Shown here in pieces: positions 56,839 to 64,000 of a stretch of 64,000 bases of DNA. Below the pieces are notes generated by a model. The model was not told the origin of the DNA and did no database searches. It saw nothing but the letters and a program-made list of their open reading frames with translations. Made by a program: the position numbers and the translations under genes. This stretch comes from Fistulifera solaris (Eukaryota; Bacillariophyta; Bacillariophyceae; Naviculales; Stauroneidaceae). Position 1 is the stretch's first letter. Each line of letters starts with the position of its first letter. Location: positions 1 to 64,000 of the forward strand of contig AP026147.1 of assembly GCA_030295235.1 (NCBI GenBank), given 5' to 3'.

Positions 56839-57225
56839 ATGACAAATTCCTCGATTCCCAATACTCCTTCAGTTTCTCATCGTCGAGCTGCTGCTGCTGC
56901 TGTTACGAAAGCCCTACTGGACCCACCGGCACGTCCACCGCGTCGCACGTGTTCCGTCCAGACACTCTCCGCCTTGGCGACGTCGTGCCCTGCAGATTTT
57001 CCGTTGACACTGACGTGTAGTAGCCCTCCAGACATCTTTCGTCTCGAGCCACGATTGTTGTTGGCGGCAACATCTTCGGTTTGTGACCGAAGAGTCTCTT
57101 CTTCGTCCACAGCATCCAGTGCACGACTTCCTCGGATACGAGATTTCTTGGAAGAGGACGATGACCATGAGGATCTTCCTCCGTGCAAACGTCTCAAGAT
57201 GCGTTCTTCTACCATGCGCTGGTAA
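56839..57225 (+). CDS. Small Ser/Arg-rich hypothetical protein with a possible nuclear signal
   Basis: 128 residues, from an ATG with A at -3. Low complexity: Ala run, Pro/Arg stretch, Ser-rich middle (SSSSTASSARLP), then an acidic patch EEDDDHEDLPP directly followed by a basic PCKRLKMR that could be a nuclear import signal. No family is recognised. The ordered acidic-then-basic end and an isolated clean frame favour a real gene, but antisense frames of similar length overlap it, so support is moderate. Confidence 0.45.
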   Translation: MTNSSIPNTPSVSHRRAAAAAVTKALLDPPARPPRRTCSVQTLSALATSCPADFPLTLTCSSPPDIFRLEPRLLLAATSSVCDRRVSSSSTASSARLPRIRDFLEEDDDHEDLPPCKRLKMRSSTMRW

Positions 57226-57694
57226 AACCAAGCCTCCTGGCTTTGCTATCGCAACAAACACTCTTTTGAATTCTACGCTAGAATCTTTGCTATACTGCTT
57301 GAGAACAAAGGACCTTGTGAACGCTATCTTCTCGCTCAATCTGTTTGTCTATTTCTCTACTTGTCTATACCTATTGTAATTACTGCAATAACTGTTAATA
57401 TTTGTTTACACTCCTTTCATTAATGGCTTTCGATAGCTTTAGTTTTTTATCGATGATTGCTGCTCTTTGACAAAACGAGAATGAATTGACAAGCATCAAG
57501 CACCATCCGTATCGTTCCAGTACTAGCCGAATTCATTGCGGAGTAATACAAAATAAACCTCAAACGTCAAACGTGATTAAAGTTTATTCAATGTCGTTAA
57601 TTCAATCCCAATTTCATTCAACTCTATCGCTGCATCCCTACATCCGTCTCTCCTTTCGTATCTTCCATCGCCGCTGGTTTCTTCCGACATCCTT
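57226..57694. other. Intergenic region
   Basis: Between convergent genes; presumably the 3' untranslated regions. No gene is recognised. Confidence 0.5.
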
Positions 57695-59436
57695 TTACCA
57701 TAAATGAAATTTCGGTAAGCGGTGCATGACTTCGGCTTTCAACACCAAGGGCAGCGCTACGGGGATGACTTTGAGATCGGGATACAAGGCCGACGCAATC
57801 CCTTCCATAATTTCGACGGCCAAGGCGGCACTGACAAAACTCGGTTCCAATTTGACCTTGTGCATACAGGCCAGGTAACAAATGTCGACAATGTAATCAC
57901 CGACATTTTCGACAAAATTATTCCCTTTATCGGACTCGACAATCTGTTGAATGCCTTGGACAAAGAGTTGCACATCGACATCACTGGCTTGATGTCGCGT
58001 AGACGACGTATCGACCATGAGTTGACCCGCCTTGGTACCATCCTGTCGCGTAAAGGCTCCCAAGATCTTGACAACATTCACGTGTTGTTCCGGTCCCATT
58101 TCCAAGACAATCCCACAATCGAGTAAATGCAAATGGGGTTGCTGGGTTTCTTCGTTCCAACTGACCAGTATATTTCCCGGATGCAAGTCTGCATGGAGTA
58201 AGAATGTACGTTTTTAGTTTGCGAATGAGTGAAAACAAGGAATAGAACAACCCAAACCAAAACTACTCCTTATACGCACCACCATGTAAGAAATCATCCA
58301 AAAGATCATTTTCAATGTCGTTTCCAATCCCAACAAGGCGACTTGTTGACGGACTTTTCCGAATATTTCGTTTCGTTGGTAAATTCCAAAATGGGTGTCC
58401 CTTGCACAAAGGTTTCCGTCAAGACTTGTCGTGTCGTATAATCCATGAGTGGTGTCGGAAAGGAAACCTTTGGATTGGACGCAAAATTGTGTTGAAAGCG
58501 TTGTAAATGTTTGGCTTCCAAGGTCAAATCCAATTGCGGTAACATGATATCCCGAAATTGGGTCACCGTATCCACCAAACTGAGATACTGCAAATTGAGG
58601 TACGGCAAAGCTTCCAACCATTGGGCGACTTTGGCCATGATATAAAAATCGACACAGACTTTGTACAAGATTCCGGGATGTTGGACTTTGACCGCGAGGG
58701 GTGTTCCGGCCGGATACTTGTCAACGGCGTGCAACAACTGACCCTTATACACTTGAGCAATGCATCCCGAACCAATCGGTGTCTTTTCTAAAGCGACATG
58801 TTGTAAAAAGGAAGGTGGCAATTGTTGGACGGTTTCCTGCCAACTGTGACCGGCCGTTTCATCGCGCAACGCCCCAAAGTAGGAACAAAATTCGGGCGAA
58901 AACAAATCGTGTCGGGTCGTCGCCCATTGCACTAGTTTGACAAAGGTCGGTCCCGCTTGTTCCAATCCCCATAAGGCGTACTGCCAATGATAGTTTTGAA
59001 TGGTGGTCGAATACGCCGCGAATGGATACAGAAGGACAAAGGGCGTTGCGAGGGCCGTCAACGACAGCAATCGTGTCACGGCACGGTACCATCGTTCTAT
59101 TTTCGAGGAACCCAATTGCGCCAACAATTCATCCGTCCAATCTTTCCGAAACCAATCCATCCATTGCGTTGGTGGTGCGTGAGTCATAGTCGCAGCATCG
59201 AGACGTGTCTTATTTTTGTGGGTCGCTGCTGCTGCTGTCACCGCCGCCGACAGTAAATGACGAATCTTTAATTTGAGACCATTCTTTTGAAAGTACAGCA
59301 ATTGTCGTTGAATATTATTCGAAGGCATAGCAAAAAATCGACTGCCGTACCGTTGTACCATCATCGGCGATGTATAATACAAAAAACGATGCATGATGAA
59401 ACGAAAGAAAATGGAAGAAAGAGCAAAAGAGAACAA
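57695..59436 (-). CDS. ABC1/UbiB-family atypical kinase, ADCK2-like
   Basis: Inferred 550 residues from exons 59436-58280 and 58188-57695, with a 91-nt intron (donor GTGCGT, acceptor ATGCAG). ABC1 proteins support coenzyme Q and lipid metabolism in mitochondria or plastids. Motifs are GPTFVKLVQWATTRHDLFS (the K-x-x-Q element), PIGSGCIAQVYKG in place of the Ala-rich loop, LAVKVQHPG with the ATP lysine, FVQGTPI, and across the splice HGDLHPGNILV, then LLDCGIV (a DFG-like D-C-G). Two breaks lie in four-base runs: TTTT 58355-58358 and AAAA 58300-58303 on the plus strand. One extra base at each restores KVRQQVALLGLETTLKMIFLDDFLHG. The first 30 residues are hydrophobic and basic, consistent with organelle import. 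Confidence 0.85.
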
Positions 59437-59651
59437 GTAAATTATTCACACAAGTGCGTAAGAATGACAGAGGAACGGAAGGACTGCAGGAATCGAATAC
59501 CAAACCAATTCAACCACATCTACTGCATTATAACTTTGATGGTTGCTTCTGTCTTTTGTCTTTTCATCATCGTGTCAACCAAACAAAGCGTCGCGTTCGC
59601 TATCGCTCATGCATCGGCGTTTGCTCCTCGTACGTGCGTGTTCGGAAGGTC

Positions 59652-59690
<39 letters not shown>

Positions 59691-59924
59691 CGACTATCCG
59701 CTCGATGGAATTCGGAATTTTTCCAGGGTTCAAACCGCAAACACACGAAAACACCTTTTGCGAAAAAGAAGCATTCCATTCGAGCGAGATCTTTTTTTTT
59801 CGAGACGAAAAAGCACGAACGAACGATGGGAGATGCCATGAAAGCGTTCTCATTTTCATTTTCATTTGCAAGTAGAACAACCAAACGACTTCTTTCTTAC
59901 TCAACTAAATACTAACTATCAATA
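59437..59924. promoter_or_regulatory. Divergent intergenic region
   Basis: Separates the starts of the leftward ADCK2-like gene and the rightward acyltransferase gene and so must hold both promoters. It includes the GTCT microsatellite. The open frames here lack motifs. Confidence 0.4.
59652..59690. repeat. (GTCT)n microsatellite
   Basis: About ten perfect GTCT units lie in the intergenic region between the ADCK2-like gene and the acyltransferase gene. Confidence 0.97.
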
Positions 59925-61989
59925 ATGTTATTACACGAAAATGATAAACGATGGAAGCAAACGCAACTGGTGGTGTTTTTTGTCGTCTTTTTGTTGGCGG
60001 TCCCCGAGTACGTTACTTGTTGTTGTGAATGTCTTGTATAGTATTGTATTCGACTCACACACTCTTAATTACTTTTCTATAGATTCAATCCGATACAAAT
60101 GCTCTATCATACCTTTTCGACTTTACAACCGTGGCATGTTGGTTCCTTTTGTTTGGTGATGATGATTGCCATTTTTTCTTTCGGATGCTCCGCATTTGTT
60201 GTACACCGCGATTCGCATCTTTTTTCATTCCATTCTCAGTATCTTCTTTGATAAGGTCGAAATTATTGGTTTATATCAAAACATTCCGCCCCAAGGACCC
60301 GTCATCTTTTGTATCAATCACGCAAATCAATTCATGGATGCCGTCATGGTCTTGTGTACTCTTTCGAGAGAAATTTCGTATTTAATGGCCGAAGCCAGTT
60401 GGAAACGACGAATTATAGGAGATTTTGCACAGGCGTTGCAAGTCATTCCGGTCAAACGAGCCCAAGATGAAGCGCGGAAAGGTATCGGGCGTGTGACCGT
60501 CGTTCAGAATGAAGACAAAGACGACAAGGACGCAACTACATCAAAACGACTCATATTACAAGGACACGAAGGAACGCAATTTACACAACAGACCAAAGTC
60601 GGTGACAAGATACGATTGGAAGGTATGGCGTATGCCGCCAAAATTGTGCACATGGAAAGTGATACGTGCTTGCACTTGGCGTGGGACTCTCCCACCCCAC
60701 CACCACCGTTTCACACTTCGTTACAGTACGACATTTTGCCGCAAGTCCCACTCCAAGTCGTTTTTGAAAAAGTATTGGATCGATTGACCTTACAAGGTGC
60801 GGTCGGGATCTTCCCCGAAGGAGGATCGCACGATCGGACCGATTTGTTGCCACTCAAAATTGGGATTTCGTTGTTGGCGTATCAAGCCTTGGATACGCAC
60901 GGATTGCGGGTTCCCATCATTCCTGTGGGATTGTCGTATTTTCATGCGCATCGGTGGCGGGGACGGGCGGTCGTCGAATACGGCAAACCGGTCTATGTGG
61001 ATCCGGCCACCTTGCCAGAATTCCGACAAGGCGGAGCGGCGCGGCATGCCGTGTGTCAGGCCTTCTTGTCGCAAGTCGAAGATGCCATGCGGAGTGTTTT
61101 GGTCCAAAGTCCCGATTATGAAACACTCCAATTGTTGCATACGGCGCGACGCTTGTATCAACGACCGGAACAACAACAAACACAAGAGAAACAAGATTTG
61201 GCGCGGCGGTTTACCGTCGGGTATCAGAAATTCGTGCAACAAATGGCGGAACATCCCGACGCGATGCCACCGGAATGGATGGATTTGCAACGACGATTGA
61301 AAGAATACGCGAATGAATTGAAAGAATTGGGATTGAAAGATTATCAAGTCAATATGTTGGTGGCGTCGGAAGATGAAGAAAAGGAATCATCATCGTTGTA
61401 TATGGGCTTGCAATGGTTGTATTCCGTCGTGCATTTGGTGGTCTTGTTGATGATCGCGGCCGTGCCGACCTTGTTGTTGAATTTACCGGTGGGTGTTTTA
61501 GCGGGACTGTACAGTGAACGGAGACGTCAAAAGGCCTTGCAGAAATCCAAAGTCAAGATACACGGATACGATGTCATGTTGACGGAAAAAGTCGTCTTTT
61601 GTATGGTCATGGTCCCGACCTTGTGGTTCATTTACTTTTTGATTTTACGATTTGGAACCAATTTGGAAGGTCCGACGATTTCGTTGATCATGCTATCGTT
61701 GCCCGTCTTTTCGTACGTTGGTATTATCGTGGCGAAAGCGGGTATGGTGGGATGGAATGATTTGCGTCCGCATTTGATGCGGCTGTTTCCGACGACGCGT
61801 CCTCGTTTGAAGGCATTGCCCGCGACACGACAAGCGTTGCAAAAGGATTTGCGGGCTTTCATTAAACGTATTGGACCGGAATTGGGTGATTTGTATTACG
61901 AAAAGGAAGTGGATTGGGCGGCCGTGCAAGAAAAGTATCGCCGTAGTAAAGAAGAGTCGTCCGTGCAGTTGGACAAGAAAGAGCAGTAG
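59925..61989 (+). CDS. Glycerol-3-phosphate acyltransferase, ER type (SCT1/GPT2-like)
   Basis: Makes lysophosphatidic acid, the first step of glycerolipid synthesis, at the ER. Inferred 662 residues. Exon 1 is 59925-60007, then a 75-nt intron (GTACGT to CTATAG), then exon 2 from 60083. The N-terminus holds hydrophobic stretches. Acyltransferase blocks are NHANQFMDA (catalytic His and Asp), GIFPEGGSHDRTDLLPLK (the yeast Gpt2/Sct1-type block III) and VPIIPVGLSYF. Two or three further membrane segments lie in the last third (about 61400-61750). The link between the N-terminus and the catalytic frame passes TTTTTT 60172-60177, where one T fewer is needed; that part is less certain than the rest. 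A start inside exon 2 is the alternative. Confidence 0.85.
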
Positions 61990-62860
61990 ACTAGAAAAGT
62001 AAAGTATGATAAATTGAATGGTTGGAACGAATGGATTTTAACTTACGGGTAGGAACCACACGAACAGTTTTAATCTCTCTGACCTCGAAAATGTGAGCGA
62101 GTAAGGAGAAGCTAGACTATAGACTATAGATGATAGTCAGTTTTGTCTATTCAGTCCTGCGGGCACGTCAACTCGGACTTAGAAGCAAGGAGGGCGCATT
62201 TGCGGCATAAATGACGTGTGTGAGATTCGGGGATGAAAGAAAGCAGCCTTTGTTATGGAGTTCCGTGGAGTTCCAGCTTCGGGAGGTTGGTGTATAGCCC
62301 AATTCGTAGGGCAGAAAGCTAGGAAAGGATGAGAGGTTCGCATTTTTGGTTGTCAAGTTCCTCACTCTGCAACGAATAGTTCTTTCATTATTGCTTTCGA
62401 GTCAAATCCAGATTTCAGCAATGAAATTCCGCGATCGTCTTTTGAGCAACACGGAAGGTTTCCTAGTTGAATCTTTGCACATAGCAATGACTTGTGCTGG
62501 TGCGACAGGAAATTTCGACGTTGTCGATGATAGGCGTACGTTTCAAAGTGCCCATCAAAGAGACGATCCTGATTGGTCGAGAAGATCTGACAATTGTTGA
62601 CTCTTGTCCTGACACGTGACACCATCCTTCCCTTCATTTTCATTGTGGATCGTGTAGAAAGTACTACTCCGCCGACAAACATCCATCAATCTGTCAAAGA
62701 ACAAGTACATTAAACGCGATACAAAAATTGCGCGAAAAAATTCGAACCTTCAAACTCAAAATCTTGGCACCGTTTTCTCTTTCTCACACACCCATCAAAC
62801 TCACTTCCTCCATTTCCATCAATCTCATGAGAATGCGTGTCGTGTCAAACGAATAGAATA
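61990..62860. other. Intergenic region
   Basis: About 870 bp. No gene is supported; short frames on both strands lack motifs. Confidence 0.5.
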
Positions 62861-63268
62861 ATGATGGAAACACGTCAAAAACGACCAGATGCGGCACACC
62901 GAAGTCGCTGTGATCTGCTGGAAGTCCCCGCCTCAAATCGTACCTCGAAGAAGATAAGAATAGTCGAGCAACAAGAGCCCGTACATTTGCCCAGTCACCA
63001 GGAGAGTCCACCTTCTTCTTGTTTCTTTCGTGCTATTGACGATGATGATCTTCATGGGGACACATTGACTATAGATTCCCCGAATCCTTCGCTGGTAGCG
63101 ACGAAAATGGAAGTACCACTCGATCAAAGAACGCAATGTGGAGCGATTCTATTCGTGGATGCAACTACCGCGCCCCATTTAATTGCCCAGTGCCCACGAT
63201 TTCCTTCCTTGTCCGACCTAGATCAAGTTCTTAGTCCCCGTGCTTTACCCTGCAACCTCGATCGATGA
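62861..63268 (+). CDS. Small hypothetical protein
   Basis: 135 residues from ATG 62861; an in-frame opening 24 bp upstream starts at a non-ATG codon. A basic N-terminus (ETRQKRP, SKKIRI) is followed by an acidic DDDDLHGD patch and a C-terminal part with a hydrophobic CGAILFVDA and LSDLDQVLSPRAL. No family is recognised. The frame is the longest in the region and begins with two adjacent ATGs. There is no independent support. Confidence 0.45.
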   Translation: MMETRQKRPDAAHRSRCDLLEVPASNRTSKKIRIVEQQEPVHLPSHQESPPSSCFFRAIDDDDLHGDTLTIDSPNPSLVATKMEVPLDQRTQCGAILFVDATTAPHLIAQCPRFPSLSDLDQVLSPRALPCNLDR

Positions 63269-64000
63269 GACGACCTAACAGTTTGCCGGGGGACCAAGAA
63301 ACGAGATACACTGGCAATCTCTTGGGATTGTGAACTCATCGCATTTTCCTTTTCTTGGACCATCTTTTGCTCCTGCTATCTTAATGCTATCTTTCGCTCC
63401 ATTGCTTCCGTCATCAAGCTATTGTTAATACATTAAAATACCCGCTATTTGTGCTGTTTAAGTTATGAACATAGTAATGTTAGCTGCTGGCAACAGGATG
63501 AATGCAATTCAGCTCTGAATACGGTAATTTGGAGCGTGCTTTAGCAGCGAAATTGGATTTCGATTCACATCAAATTGACCCTTGTCGTGAAGATAAAGGA
63601 CGTTCAAATAATTAGTTATTGCATAAATTCCAGTCTTTATGCGGAAGGGCGACTTATTAGTCGGTGTCAACATCGACAGCATCTCCAAAAGGCAGGTGGC
63701 AGGTGCCAAACCTTTTCGGGGAGGTTCCGCGCGAAAATTCATCGGGAATACTCGTCCGGCCATGTACTTTGAAATAGACTCTCCCGACCATTTGCCTAAA
63801 CAAATACGGATACTTAGGATAGGCCAATTACTCCAAAGCCTATTGCTCTTGTATTTATAGCAAACAGGTTGTACTTGAAGAAAAAGTCCTCAAAAATTAC
63901 CGCTATACGAAACAGTAGCTTGTAGACAAGTACGAGGAAAGACGTACGACGCCCGTTTCTGAACATAAGTCATGAGTCATCCATGTTAATCGTGAGTCGT
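63269..64000. other. Intergenic region to window end
   Basis: No gene is recognised. The window ends in ATGAGTCATCC and GTGAGTCGT words like those in other intergenic parts. Confidence 0.5.

Noticed and set aside
59454-59904. Open frames of 90-180 residues around the GTCT microsatellite
   Set aside because: They arise from the microsatellite and antisense of the ADCK2-like gene, with low-complexity Cys/Leu/Ser repeats and no motifs.

Overview
The window is the end of a nuclear chromosome of a stramenopile alga, most likely a pennate diatom. It opens with about 237 bp of CCCTAA telomere repeat. The genes are compact, with few short introns (about 60-140 nt) whose donors often read GTACGT or GTGCGT. 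The gene set is eukaryotic and includes a candidate plastid Clp ATPase, Golgi glycosyltransferases and mitochondrial ribosomal protein L20. The species is an inference, not read from the sequence.

Layout. 0-5 kb: telomere, remains of a non-LTR retrotransposon, palindrome-rich repeats and one small membrane protein. 5-11 kb: N-acetylglucosaminyltransferase II, a myotubularin-like phosphatase and a Golgi-type sulfotransferase. 11.7-33.3 kb: a subtelomeric cluster of one secreted multigene family. Its module of roughly 115-150 residues is marked by C-x2-W-E, then W-x2-P-x-C-Y-x-F, a CxxxCP or similar pair, and YP...D..; it resembles DUF6174. There are six genes with one to six modules, plus three decayed pieces. 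The cluster holds a 728-bp apparently identical repeat, a roughly 2-kb segmental duplication that carried off the 3' end of the neighbouring Clp gene, a hAT-like non-autonomous element with an 8-bp target duplication, and a 3.3-kb minisatellite. 34-43 kb: the Clp/Hsp100 ATPase with a 24-nt exon that encodes Walker A, mitochondrial L20, and homoserine O-acetyltransferase flanked by two paralogous 14-cysteine secreted proteins. 43.5-49.9 kb: two tandem paralogues that join three Sec14/CRAL-TRIO-like modules to a C-terminal bZIP-like region. 51-64 kb: a carotenoid-isomerase-like FAD enzyme, a GT8 glycosyltransferase, an ADCK2-like kinase, an ER glycerol-3-phosphate acyltransferase and two small hypothetical genes.

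About thirteen frame breaks were found in eleven otherwise well conserved genes. Every one sits in a short single-base run and is mended by one base, which points to sequencing or assembly error rather than wholesale decay. Coordinates of those genes span the whole inferred coding region. Two further genes have an in-frame stop by apparent substitution: TGA at an invariant Trp, and TAA at a probable Tyr. All homology calls come from reading motifs and comparing copies within the window; no database search was possible.
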